From positions 219,501-283,500 of the forward strand of contig NZ_CP030265.1 in assembly GCF_008843145.1 (NCBI RefSeq): a DNA stretch of 64,000 nt. The letters run 5' to 3'. The notes under the pieces are model-generated. The model was not told the DNA's origin. It saw only the letters and a list, made by a program, of their open reading frames with translations, and ran no database searches. Positions 1 through 8,428 of this stretch are shown one piece after another. Position numbers and translations under genes: made by a program. The stretch is from Skermanella pratensis (GTDB lineage Bacteria; Pseudomonadota; Alphaproteobacteria; Azospirillales; Azospirillaceae). How positions within the stretch are numbered: position 1 is the stretch's first letter; the number at the start of each line of letters is the position of its first letter.

Positions 1-14
1 ACCCATCTGAGTTC

Positions 15-33
15 ATCTGCGTGCATCTGCGGC
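15..33. repeat. Right arm of a 101-bp-type inverted-repeat element, cut by the window edge
   Basis: The arm ATCTGCGTGCATCTGCGGC nearly matches the right arms at 43245-43263 and 62720-62738. It ends two bases before the TAG stop of the minus-strand RNA methyltransferase. The other arm would lie left of the window. It probably acts as, or replaces, a transcription terminator for that gene; this is inferred from its position only. Confidence 0.6.
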
Positions 34-34
34 C

Positions 35-568
35 CTATTCCTTGCGGGTCCGATAGATCTGCTTGCCGTGGACGTGTCCGGGGACCGCCTCGGTCGGGCC
101 GCCGACGCGGACCGGGCGCTCGGCGAAGCGGCCCAGGCTGATCATGCGGTCGTACATCACGAGGGCGCCCGCGACGCCGACATTGATGCAGAAGCGGGTC
201 GGGATCCTGACCACGAACTCGCAGCGCTCGACCAGTTCGGGCGACAGGTTCCCGCGTTCCGGGCCGAACACGTAGGCGGCGCGGAGCGGGTGGCGGAAGC
301 TGGGCAGGTCGATAGAGCAGTCCAGCAGCTCGACTCCGACCAGGGCGCAGCCCTGCGGCAGGTCCAGCGATGCCAGGTCGGGATAGTGGTAGAGCGGCAG
401 GTGGCTGCCGGCATCGGAGGTGTCGGAGACGCGGAGCTGGCGCTTGTCCAGCCGGGCGTCGATGGTGAAGGCGAAACTGGCGCCGAAGGCATGGGCAGAC
501 CTGACAAGGTTGCCCACGTTGAAGGCCTTGCTGACGCCCTCTACCCCGATTGCAAAATATCCACGCAT
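35..568 (-). CDS. TrmH/SpoU-family RNA methyltransferase
   Basis: A 177-residue protein of the SpoU (SPOUT) class, which 2'-O-methylates ribose in tRNA or rRNA using SAM. The early NVGNLVRSAHAFGA block is the family's motif 1, VFGPERGNLSPELV is motif 2, and IPTRFCINVGVAGALVMYD matches motif 3 around the SAM-binding trefoil knot. The ATG at 568 (start MRGYFAIGVEG) is preferred, because an upstream in-frame ATG at 643 would overlap the start of the divergent asparaginase gene. There is no extra RNA-binding N-terminus, so this is a minimal SpoU enzyme; its target cannot be told from the sequence. The TAG stop abuts the inverted-repeat arm at 15-33. Confidence 0.88.
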   Translation of the reverse strand: MRGYFAIGVEGVSKAFNVGNLVRSAHAFGASFAFTIDARLDKRQLRVSDTSDAGSHLPLYHYPDLASLDLPQGCALVGVELLDCSIDLPSFRHPLRAAYVFGPERGNLSPELVERCEFVVRIPTRFCINVGVAGALVMYDRMISLGRFAERPVRVGGPTEAVPGHVHGKQIYRTRKE

Positions 569-641
569 GAGCGCACCTTGCACCGGCGCTTCCGCCGGGG
601 CAAGTATCACGCGTTCTGAAGCACCGTCGGATGGAATTCCC

Positions 642-1769
642 ATGAGCGATCACCACGGCCACGCCTGTTGCGGACATGGCCATACCCATGGACACGACGC
701 TTCCGGCTCCCTGGCCGGGCCACTGGCCGGGTCACTGGAAGGTCATGCCGAGCTGGGCGCCGCCGAGACGCCGGTCCTGGTCGAGGTGACGCGCGGCGGC
801 GTCGTCGAATCCCGCCATCGCGGCATCGCCGCCGTCGTCGACGCCGATGGCCACGTGGTCGCCCACTGGGGCGATTTCGAGAAGCCGGTCTATGCCCGCT
901 CGGCGATCAAGTCGCTGCAGGCGATCCCGCTGGTCGAGAGCGGCGCCGTCGAGGCGTTCGGCATCTCCGACGAGGAACTGGCGCTGGCCTGCGCCTCCCA
1001 CAACGGCGAGGAGCGCCACACCAGGCTGGTCGCCGCCTGGCTGGAGCGGATCGGCTGCGGGCCCGCGGACCTGGAATGCGGCACCCACCTGCCGTATGAC
1101 GAGCAGACCGCCCACGGCCTGATCCGGGCGGGCGAGGGGCCCGGGACCGTCCATAACAACTGCTCCGGCAAGCATGCCGGCATGCTCTCCACCGCCCGGC
1201 ACAAGGGCGAGGCTACCAAGGGCTATATCCGCTTCGACCACCCGGTGCAGCAGCGCATCCTGGGCGTGCTGGAGCAGATGACGGCGCGCGACCTGTCCGC
1301 GGCGCCCCGGGGCGTTGACGGCTGCGGCATCCCGACCATCGCGATCCCGCTGGGGTCGCTCGCGCTGGCGATGGCCCGGATGGCCGACCCGCGCGAACTG
1401 CCGGACCGAAGGGCCGAGGCGGTCGCCCGCATCCGGCACGCCTGGGGGGCCCATCCCTATCTGGTCGGCGGGCGCGGCACCTTCGACACCCGCATGATGG
1501 AGGCGGCCGCCGGCGAGGCGCTGGTCAAGATCGGTGCCGAGGGCGTGATGTGCGCCGTCCTGCCCAAGCTGGGCCTGGGCATCGCCGTGAAGATCGAGGA
1601 TGGCGCCACCCGCGCCGCCGGAATCGCCATGGCCGCCCTGCTGCGCCAGTGCAAGGTGCTGACCGAGGCCCGCTGGCAGGAACTGGCGGAGGTGACCCAT
1701 CCCGTGATCACCAACCGTGTCGGCCTCCCGGTCGGGGAGATCCGTCCGGCTGCCGGGTGGCCCGAGTAA
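642..1769 (+). CDS. Asparaginase II family protein (AnsA-like) with His-rich N-terminus
   Basis: A 375-residue protein of the Asparaginase_II family, common in rhizobia and Azospirillum and unrelated to the E. coli enzymes. The core begins with PVLVEVTRGGVVESRHRG and contains the conserved SAIKSLQAIPLVESGA, ASHNGEERH, HNNCSGKHAGML, GVDGCGIPT and GGRGTFDTRMM blocks. Family members hydrolyse L-asparagine to aspartate and ammonia. The first 19 residues (MSDHHGHACCGHGHTHGHD) are unusual: seven His and two adjacent Cys, resembling a metal-binding tail. The start is divergent from the RNA methyltransferase. Cytoplasmic; no signal peptide is visible. Confidence 0.88.
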   Translation: MSDHHGHACCGHGHTHGHDASGSLAGPLAGSLEGHAELGAAETPVLVEVTRGGVVESRHRGIAAVVDADGHVVAHWGDFEKPVYARSAIKSLQAIPLVESGAVEAFGISDEELALACASHNGEERHTRLVAAWLERIGCGPADLECGTHLPYDEQTAHGLIRAGEGPGTVHNNCSGKHAGMLSTARHKGEATKGYIRFDHPVQQRILGVLEQMTARDLSAAPRGVDGCGIPTIAIPLGSLALAMARMADPRELPDRRAEAVARIRHAWGAHPYLVGGRGTFDTRMMEAAAGEALVKIGAEGVMCAVLPKLGLGIAVKIEDGATRAAGIAMAALLRQCKVLTEARWQELAEVTHPVITNRVGLPVGEIRPAAGWPE

Positions 1770-1851
1770 GGTTGGCCCCGGACTGAGGTTGGCCAGGCCG
1801 GACGGGGACTATATAGTCCGGCCGCCGAAGAGGAATCGAGGAGGGGAGCCG

Positions 1852-2841
1852 ATGCGTGCCGTGGTGTGCCGGGAATGGGGCGGGCCGGAGAGTCTGGTCC
1901 TGGAAGAGGTCGCGGAGCCCGGGGCGCCGGGGGCGGACCAGGTCCGGGTCGCCGTCAGGGCGGCGGGCATCAACTTCGCCGACACGCTGATGATCCGCGG
2001 CAAGTACCAGGTCAAGCCGGAGTTCCCGTTCTCGCCGGGGCTGGAGGTCGCCGGGATCGTCGAGGAGGTGGGGTCCGGCGTGACCTCGGTCCGGCCGGGC
2101 GACCGGGTGATGGCGCTGCTCGACCATGGCGGCTACGCCGAGCGGGCGGTGGCGCGGGCGGCCGACGTGTTCCCCATCCCGGACTCGATGGATTTCGAGA
2201 CGGCGGCGGGCTTCCCGATCGCCTACGGCACCTCGCACGTGGCGCTGTGGGAACGAGCCGGGCTGAAGCCCGGGGAGACGCTGGTGGTCCACGGTGCCGC
2301 CGGGGGCGTCGGACTGACCGCCGTCGAGATCGGCAAGGCCATGGGCGCCACCGTGATCGCCTCCGCCGGATCGGCCGAGAAGCTGGCGGTCGCGTCCGGC
2401 CGCGGCGCCGACCACCTGATCGACTATCGCGCCGAGGATATCCGCGCCAGGGTCAAGGAACTGACCGGCGGGGCCGGTGCCGACGTGATCTTCGATCCGG
2501 TCGGGGGGGACGTGTTCGACACCAGCCTGCGCTGCGTCGCCTGGGGCGGGCGGCTGCTGGTGATCGGGTTCGCCGAAGGGCGCATCCCGCAGATCCCGGC
2601 CAACATCCTGCTGGTCAAGAACTGTGCCGCGGTAGGCGTCCACTGGGGTGCCTATCGCCAGCATGCGCCGGCCACCGTCGACGAGAGCTTCCGCACCCTG
2701 TTCCGATGGTTCGAGGAGGGGCGGATCCGGCCGCACATCTCGCACCGGCTGCCGATCGAGGACAACGGGGAGGCGCTGCGGCTGCTGATCAGCCGGCGCT
2801 CGACCGGCAAGGTGGTCCTCTCGATCCCCGGGCGAGACTGA
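1852..2841 (+). CDS. NADPH:quinone oxidoreductase, zinc-independent MDR family
   Basis: A 329-residue medium-chain dehydrogenase/reductase of the quinone oxidoreductase (QOR) type. The N-terminal GroES-like half carries the NFADTLMIRGKYQ and PFSPGLEVAGIV motifs; the Rossmann half has VHGAAGGVGLTAVEIGKAMGA for NADPH. The zinc-binding Cys cluster of alcohol dehydrogenases is absent, as expected for QORs. The start at 1852 (MRAVVCREWG) has a strong GAGGGG ribosome site about 6 bases upstream, so the longer upstream reading frame is rejected. Likely a cytosolic one- or two-electron reducer of quinones or enones; the substrate is unknown. It lies 26 bases ahead of a methyltransferase gene on the same strand. 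Confidence 0.9.
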   Translation: MRAVVCREWGGPESLVLEEVAEPGAPGADQVRVAVRAAGINFADTLMIRGKYQVKPEFPFSPGLEVAGIVEEVGSGVTSVRPGDRVMALLDHGGYAERAVARAADVFPIPDSMDFETAAGFPIAYGTSHVALWERAGLKPGETLVVHGAAGGVGLTAVEIGKAMGATVIASAGSAEKLAVASGRGADHLIDYRAEDIRARVKELTGGAGADVIFDPVGGDVFDTSLRCVAWGGRLLVIGFAEGRIPQIPANILLVKNCAAVGVHWGAYRQHAPATVDESFRTLFRWFEEGRIRPHISHRLPIEDNGEALRLLISRRSTGKVVLSIPGRD

Positions 2842-2867
2842 TCCGGATCTGCTTGGAACCGAATTCG

Positions 2868-4136
2868 ATGCCCGACCGCCTGCGCGCCCAGTACGAGGCC
2901 TATCCCTATCCCGCGCGCGATCCCCGTGACGAGGCCAAGCGCCTGCTGACCGGGTCGCCGGGTCATCTGGACGAGGTGAACCACTATGTCTTCGGCGGCC
3001 GTCTCGGCGGGAGTCCCGGCGGGACGGCGCCGTTCCGCGTGCTGTTCGCCGGCGGCGGGACCGGCGACGGCACGATCATGCTGGCCCAGCAGGCGGCCGA
3101 CGCCGGGCTGGCGGCCGAGATCACCTATCTGGACCTGTCGGATGCCTCGCGGTCGATCGCGGAGCGGCGGGCCGAGGCGCGGGGGCTGACCAACATCCGC
3201 TTCCGCAGCGGGTCGCTGCTCGACTGGGCGGGGCTGGGGAGCTTCGACTACATCGACTGCTGCGGCGTGCTGCACCATCTGGAGGACCCCGCGGCGGGGC
3301 TCCGGTCGCTGCTGTCCGCCCTGGCGCCCGGCGGCGGCATCGGGCTGATGGTCTACGGCACGTTCGGGCGGACGGGGGTCTATCCGCTGCAGGACGCCCT
3401 GCGCACCCTGGCGGACGGGCTGCCCGACGCCGAGCGGGTAGACCTGGCCAAACGCCTGCTCAAGACCTTGCCGCCGACCAATTGGCTGAAGCGCAACCCT
3501 TTCATCGGCGACCACCAGGAGTCCGACGCCGGACTCTACGACCTGCTGCTGCACAGCCGCGACCGCGCCTATACGGTGCCGGAGCTGGCGGACCTGGCAT
3601 CGGGCTGCGGCCTCGCCATCACCGCCTTTATCGAGCCGGCGCGCTACGATCCCGCGCGCTACATCGCCGATCCCCGCGTCCGGCGGCGCCTGGACGGTCT
3701 CGGCGCGGTGGCGCGGGCCGCCCTGGCCGAGCAGCTTTCGGGCAGCATGGCGAAACATGTGTGCTACCTGGTGCGGCCGGAGGACGCCGCCGATGCCGTG
3801 GCGACACCCGACGACCTGGACATGGTGCCGGTGTTGCGGGATCTCGACGGCGCCGCCATCGCCCGCGGCCTCAAGCCCGGCGCCGGCTTGCGCGCCGACC
3901 TCGGCGGGATGCCGGTGAACCTGCCGATGCCCCGGCTGGCCGGTCCGTTGCTGGCCCGGATCGACGGCCGCACCAGCGTGGGTAAGCTCTATGAAGCACT
4001 TGGAAAAGTTGAACCGGGGTTGACCATTCCGGCGTTTCTTGCACAATTCAACGATCTGTACACGGTTCTGAATGGGATGAACAAACTCCTGCTCCGCCGG
4101 CAACATGGGGCCGCGCAAGGCGTTCAGTATTACTGA
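2868..4136 (+). CDS. Class I SAM-dependent methyltransferase with C-terminal extension
   Basis: A 422-residue protein starting MPDRLRAQYEAYPYPARDP; the YxxYPYPARDP opening is typical of a bacterial methyltransferase family with substrates unknown to me. SAM-binding motif I is VLFAGGGTGDGTIML (about residues 59-73), followed by an acidic strand (ITYLDLSDASRSIAE) and the IDCCGVLHHLEDP post-I/IV region typical of Methyltransf_12/25 folds. The last 120 residues lie beyond the fold and may form a PqqD-like or winged accessory domain (DGRTSVGKLYEALGK). It probably shares a transcript with the upstream oxidoreductase. A substrate cannot be named. Confidence 0.8.
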   Translation: MPDRLRAQYEAYPYPARDPRDEAKRLLTGSPGHLDEVNHYVFGGRLGGSPGGTAPFRVLFAGGGTGDGTIMLAQQAADAGLAAEITYLDLSDASRSIAERRAEARGLTNIRFRSGSLLDWAGLGSFDYIDCCGVLHHLEDPAAGLRSLLSALAPGGGIGLMVYGTFGRTGVYPLQDALRTLADGLPDAERVDLAKRLLKTLPPTNWLKRNPFIGDHQESDAGLYDLLLHSRDRAYTVPELADLASGCGLAITAFIEPARYDPARYIADPRVRRRLDGLGAVARAALAEQLSGSMAKHVCYLVRPEDAADAVATPDDLDMVPVLRDLDGAAIARGLKPGAGLRADLGGMPVNLPMPRLAGPLLARIDGRTSVGKLYEALGKVEPGLTIPAFLAQFNDLYTVLNGMNKLLLRRQHGAAQGVQYY

Positions 4137-4394
4137 GCATCTACGGCACCGATGCCGGAATGCGAGGACGGCATGTGGACTACCATCCTTCAGACAACGG
4201 CCGCACCCTGGAGTGCCAGACAGGACGCCCGCGGCGGCGTTGCCACGACCGTCGTCCTGGTCCGGATCGCGGCGGTCCTCCTTGGCTTCATCCCGACGGC
4301 GCGCCGCGACGGCGGCACGATCATGGCCGTCCGGGGCCAGCGCTGCGTCAAGTCGTCACCGCCCTGATCCTCACGATACCCGGCTTTCGCTGAA

Positions 4395-4419
4395 ACGGAC
4401 TCCCGTCCCGGGAGTCCGT
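4395..4419 (+). terminator. Perfect 11-bp hairpin in the methyltransferase/acyltransferase gap
   Basis: ACGGACTCCCG, a 3-base loop, and its exact complement CGGGAGTCCGT. No T tract follows, so it could be a Rho-assisted terminator or an mRNA-stabilising hairpin. The 339-base gap 4137-4475 holds no convincing gene: the short open frames there lack ribosome sites and read as compositional noise. Confidence 0.45.
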
Positions 4420-4475
4420 GGTTCTGCGCTGTCCTTGCGACACGCGCCAAGTCCCGGTTCTCGTGAGATCGATTT

Positions 4476-5576
4476 ATGGTGTTGTTGGCAACTTCCGATT
4501 CATCAAGGCACGGTACGGGCGGGCCGTCCGGGAGCAAAGCCCGGATCGGCTGGATGGATACGCTGCGCGGAATGGCGATCGTCCTCGTCATACTCGACCA
4601 TGCGCTCTATCACGCCACGCTCAGTTCCGACAGCGTTCCCCAATGGATCGCGACCCTATCGCTGATCTTCAACCCGCTTCGCATGCCGCTGATGGTGTTC
4701 CTGTCGGGCATGCTGCTCAGCCCGTCGCTGCGCAAGGGCGCCCCAGACTATCTGACGGGGAAGACGCGGAACATCCTCTATCCCTATGTCCTGTGGTCGA
4801 CGGTCTACGTCTCCCTCTGGGTGATCGCGGCCCCGTTCTCCGGCACGCCCCATTCCTGGAGCGAGCTGCTGATGATCCCCTATGCGCCGCAGGGACATAT
4901 GTGGTTTCTCCACAACCTGTTCCTGTTCTACCTGATCATGCTGGCATTCCAGCGGGTCTCGCGCCTGGTCGTCGCGGCGGTGGCCCTGGCGGCGTCGGGG
5001 CTGTTCGATTTCTGGTATCTCGACCGGTTCTTCTTCCTGCTGGGATTCTTCGCGCTGGGCGACTATGCCGTCCAGCGGGAGGATCTGATCTCCAGGCTGC
5101 TGGCCAACCGCGCGATCGTGGCGGTCATGACCGTGCTGACCCTCGGCATGCCGGCCACCGTCCTGCTGCTGGAAACCGATCTGCGGTACCGGATACCCAG
5201 CATCCCGCTGGCCGTGGGCGGCATCGGCGTCATGATCCTGCTGGCCGGACGAATCGGCGACAAGCCGTTCGCGGCGCTGTTCCGCCATATCGGCCGGAAC
5301 TCGCTGCCGGCCTATATCCTGCACTGGATCATCCTGGCGGCGGCCGTGGTGGTGCTGAAGAGGATCGTCCCGCAGGACCAGGGGATGCTGCTGTTCACCG
5401 TGCTCGGGACCATCGGCTTCATAGGGACGCTGACGGCCATCGAGGTGATCAACCGGCTGGGACTGCACTGGCTGTTCTCCTGGCCGAAACGCGCCCGGAA
5501 GAAGCCTCAAGGTGCCGGAAGGAGCGACGGTTCGGCGCACCTGATGCGCGGGGTGCACCTGAGGAACGCCAAATGA
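4476..5576 (+). CDS. Acyltransferase family 3 integral membrane protein
   Basis: A 366-residue polytopic protein of the acyltransferase-3 (OafA/NodX-like) family, which adds acetyl or other acyl groups to surface sugars. It opens with the diagnostic IGWMDTLRGMAIVLVILDHAL (RxxLDxLRG-like motif with a membrane His), followed by about ten hydrophobic helices, including FHHNLF-like MWFLHNLFLFYLIML and FALGDYAV. No ribosome site is obvious before the ATG at 4476. The C-terminal tail after about residue 335 is basic and presumably cytoplasmic. No glycan operon surrounds it, so the acceptor is unknown. Confidence 0.85.
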   Translation: MVLLATSDSSRHGTGGPSGSKARIGWMDTLRGMAIVLVILDHALYHATLSSDSVPQWIATLSLIFNPLRMPLMVFLSGMLLSPSLRKGAPDYLTGKTRNILYPYVLWSTVYVSLWVIAAPFSGTPHSWSELLMIPYAPQGHMWFLHNLFLFYLIMLAFQRVSRLVVAAVALAASGLFDFWYLDRFFFLLGFFALGDYAVQREDLISRLLANRAIVAVMTVLTLGMPATVLLLETDLRYRIPSIPLAVGGIGVMILLAGRIGDKPFAALFRHIGRNSLPAYILHWIILAAAVVVLKRIVPQDQGMLLFTVLGTIGFIGTLTAIEVINRLGLHWLFSWPKRARKKPQGAGRSDGSAHLMRGVHLRNAK

Positions 5577-5607
5577 GGTGACGGGCACCCGCCGCGACGG
5601 GGGCGGG

Positions 5608-5820
5608 TCAGACCTGGATGTCAATCCGGCCACCGCGGCTGCGCAATCCCTGGTTCGAGATCTCGAACGAGGAACTCATCAGCTGCGGCGTCTGGTTCTG
5701 CCGGCTCTCGTTCTTCTGGACGACCTCTTCGGTCACCGCGTTCTGCGACTGGACGCGCGCCTGGTAACTGGCCCTGACCGGGCTCATCGCCTTGCCGATG
5801 TCCGACAGTCCCATGGACAT
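5608..5820 (-). CDS. Small hydrophilic protein, unknown function
   Basis: A 70-residue open frame, rich in Ser, Gln, Asn and Glu (e.g. VQSQNAVTEEVVQKNESRQ), without signal peptide or membrane helix. Its amino-acid make-up is that of a soluble protein rather than of a GC-rich shadow frame, and no gene lies opposite. An alternative ATG lies two codons inside. The Shine-Dalgarno match is weak. It sits 118 bases downstream of the histidine kinase on the same strand. I do not recognise a family. Confidence 0.5.
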   Translation of the reverse strand: MSMGLSDIGKAMSPVRASYQARVQSQNAVTEEVVQKNESRQNQTPQLMSSSFEISNQGLRSRGGRIDIQV

Positions 5821-5938
5821 GATCTGCTGACCCTATTCGCTTGGTTCCATGCCCGGCATCGCGTCGGACATCCACTATTTATCACAAACGCGATCGGGGT
5901 GCGACTATCCGTTGAGGGTAGCTGTTGCGTCCCGTTCG

Positions 5939-8428
5939 TCACGCGGCCATGCCGGAGGCCCGCTTGACGGTCGGCAGCGTTATGCGGACGCGGGTTCCCA
6001 CGTCGATCGTGCTGTCGATGGTCACGGTGCCGCCATGCCCCCTGACCAGCGAATCGACCAGCGAAAGTCCCAGCCCCGTCCCCTCCTGCCCGCGGGTATA
6101 GGCGCTGTCGATCCGCTCGAACGGCTGCAGCACCGTCAGCAACCGGTCGGCGGGGATGCCGATTCCGGTGTCGGAGACGGAGAGTTCCACGTAGCCCCCC
6201 GTGCTCCGCCGGCAGGCCAAGTCGATCCGGCCGTGGTCCGGGGTGAACTTGATGGCGTTCGACAGCAGGTTGAACAGGATCTGCTTGACCGCCCGCTCGT
6301 CGGCGTGGAGCGGTTCGTCCTCGGCGTCGCCCAGATCGACGTGGAGGGAATGGCCGTGATCCTCCGCACGCTGGCGCACCAGCTTGATCACCGAGTTCAC
6401 CACCGGCCCGATCGCCAGGGCGTTCGGGATCAGGTCGAGCTTGCCGGCCTCGATCTTCGACAGGTCCAGGATGTCGTTGATCAGCGACAGGAGGTGCTCG
6501 CCGCTGGTGTGGATGTCGCCGGCATACTCGGCATAGCGGTCGAGGTCGTCGCCGAAGCTGCGCTCCCGGATGATCTCGGAGAATCCCAGGATCGCGTTGA
6601 GCGGCGTCCGCAGTTCGTGGCTCATGCAGGCCAGGAAGTTGGACTTCGCCCGGTTCGCCTCCTCGGCGCGGGCCCGTTCCCGGTCGCGCTGGTCGACCAG
6701 GCTCGCCAGTTCGGCCTCGCGCCGCCTGATCTCGTCGATGTCGCTGAACACGCCGATGATCCCGGCCCGCTGGGAGGCCGCGTTGAGGAACACCGCCTTG
6801 CTGATCACGGCGGCGCGGAGGCTGCCGTCGGCGTAGCGGACCTCGGTCTCGAAGGTCCGGGAGCCGCCGTGCATGCGCAGGTCGCGGTCCACCTTGGCAT
6901 AGACCTCGGCGATCTCGGGATCGGCGATGTCGGTGACCCGCAGCCCCTTGACGCCGCCCCGTTCCAGGCCGAGGGCCTGCTCGAACGCCCGGTTGGCGCC
7001 GAGATAGACGCCGTTCATGTCCTTGAAGAAGACCGGCAGGGGAATGGTGTCGAGCAGGGTATGCTCGAACCGGGCCTGGTCCTCCAGCGCCCGTTCGGCC
7101 AGGATGCGGTCGGTCACGTCGTGCTGGATACCGATGAAATGGGTCAGCCGGCCGTCGTCGTCGCAGACCGGCGCGATGCTGACCTGGTTGTAGAACAGCG
7201 ACCCGTCCTTGCGGAAATTGCGCACCGTCGCCACCACGGGGCTGCTGTCGCGCAGCGCCCGGCGGATCTCCTCCAGCGCCGGCTGGGCGATCTCCGTCCC
7301 GTGCATGAAGCGGGGGTTCCTGCCGACCACCTCGGCGGACGTGTAGCCGGTGTTGCGCTCGAAGGCGTGGTTGACCCAGGTGATCGGGGTGTCGATGCCG
7401 GCCCGGCAGATCAGGATGCCGTTGCTCGACTGGGCCAGGGCGTGGTCCTTCAGCCGCAGTTCGGAGAAGGCTTCCGACCGCGACCGCTCGATCTGGAACA
7501 GCCGGGCCAGCAGCAGCAGGCCGCCGGCGGTCAGGATGCCGACGATCAGGGCCGCGATCGTCACTGTGCGCCACCAGGCGGCCAGCGTCTCCTCCGTCCG
7601 GTTCGCCGCGACGGCGAGGAGCGGCAGGACGCGGGTCTGGGCCGCAGCGGCGATCAGGCCGTCCCGTTCGGCGACCTGGATGGCGCCGGCGTCCGGCGTG
7701 CCGCCTGCGATCAGCCGGACCGCGTCGACCGCGATTCCCTGGCGCTGCCCGGCGAACATGTCGGCCGGCCCGACCACGATGTCGCCGTCGGGCAGCGTCA
7801 GCGCCTCCACCTGCTCGACCCCGGCGGTGTGACCGTATCCCAGCAGCGCCACCGCCTGGAAGCTCGCCTGGGCGATGCCCAGGAAACGCCCCCGCCGATC
7901 CAGGATCGAGCGCCGGAGGGCGACCAGTCCCAGCACGTGATCATGGCCCATGCTGCCGGTGATCCGGCCGCCGGCATGGTCCCGAAGCGTGGTTTCGTCC
8001 AGCCCGAGGTCCGCCGATCTCGGGCAGGCGGAGGACCGCACGGCGCCGTCGGGGCCGAAGATCACAAGGCAGCCGCCGGTCGGCAGGTGGCGGGCCATGA
8101 AGCGCTGGATCGGATCGCGGGTCGCCGGTCCGGTTCCTTCCGAGTCGCGTTCCTCCAGGTTGAACGCGGCGGCGGCGAGGGCCACGCCGACTTGGCGCAG
8201 GACCCCGTCGGCGTGCTGCGCCAGCAGGATCGCCCGGGTCTCCGCTTCCAACCGCACCTCGGCCAGCCGGTCCATGCGGTCCTTCCACAGGCCGACGACC
8301 AGAAGAACGATCACCAGCCCGATGGTCGCGGCGGCGAAGACCGTCGCGCCGGCCAGGGTCGACAGGGTATGGTAGGATGGACCGGTCCGGCGCTGCCGGT
8401 GTTTCGGCGGTTCGTCGGTCACGGTCAT
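5939..8428 (-). CDS. Membrane-bound PAS sensor histidine kinase
   Basis: An 829-residue kinase. Membrane helix about 23-47, a periplasmic sensor of about 230 residues, second helix about 283-308, PAS 1 (about 330-440) with a following PAC motif, PAS 2 (about 450-570), a HisKA dimer/phosphoacceptor box SHELRTPLNAILGFSEI (His near 602) and a HATPase with NLLSNAIKFTPDHG, DTGIGIP and GTGLGLSL. PAS 1 has GRNPRFMHG where LOV domains have GRNCRFLQG, so the flavin-binding Cys is missing. The ATG at 8428 overlaps the stop of the upstream binding-protein gene (ATGA), suggesting coupled translation and a shared sensing job. No response regulator is adjacent. Confidence 0.92.
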   Translation of the reverse strand: MTVTDEPPKHRQRRTGPSYHTLSTLAGATVFAAATIGLVIVLLVVGLWKDRMDRLAEVRLEAETRAILLAQHADGVLRQVGVALAAAAFNLEERDSEGTGPATRDPIQRFMARHLPTGGCLVIFGPDGAVRSSACPRSADLGLDETTLRDHAGGRITGSMGHDHVLGLVALRRSILDRRGRFLGIAQASFQAVALLGYGHTAGVEQVEALTLPDGDIVVGPADMFAGQRQGIAVDAVRLIAGGTPDAGAIQVAERDGLIAAAAQTRVLPLLAVAANRTEETLAAWWRTVTIAALIVGILTAGGLLLLARLFQIERSRSEAFSELRLKDHALAQSSNGILICRAGIDTPITWVNHAFERNTGYTSAEVVGRNPRFMHGTEIAQPALEEIRRALRDSSPVVATVRNFRKDGSLFYNQVSIAPVCDDDGRLTHFIGIQHDVTDRILAERALEDQARFEHTLLDTIPLPVFFKDMNGVYLGANRAFEQALGLERGGVKGLRVTDIADPEIAEVYAKVDRDLRMHGGSRTFETEVRYADGSLRAAVISKAVFLNAASQRAGIIGVFSDIDEIRRREAELASLVDQRDRERARAEEANRAKSNFLACMSHELRTPLNAILGFSEIIRERSFGDDLDRYAEYAGDIHTSGEHLLSLINDILDLSKIEAGKLDLIPNALAIGPVVNSVIKLVRQRAEDHGHSLHVDLGDAEDEPLHADERAVKQILFNLLSNAIKFTPDHGRIDLACRRSTGGYVELSVSDTGIGIPADRLLTVLQPFERIDSAYTRGQEGTGLGLSLVDSLVRGHGGTVTIDSTIDVGTRVRITLPTVKRASGMAA

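Noticed and set aside
4152-4367. 71-residue open frame in the gap after the methyltransferase
   Set aside because: No ribosome site and no family-like pattern; composition fits non-coding GC-rich DNA.
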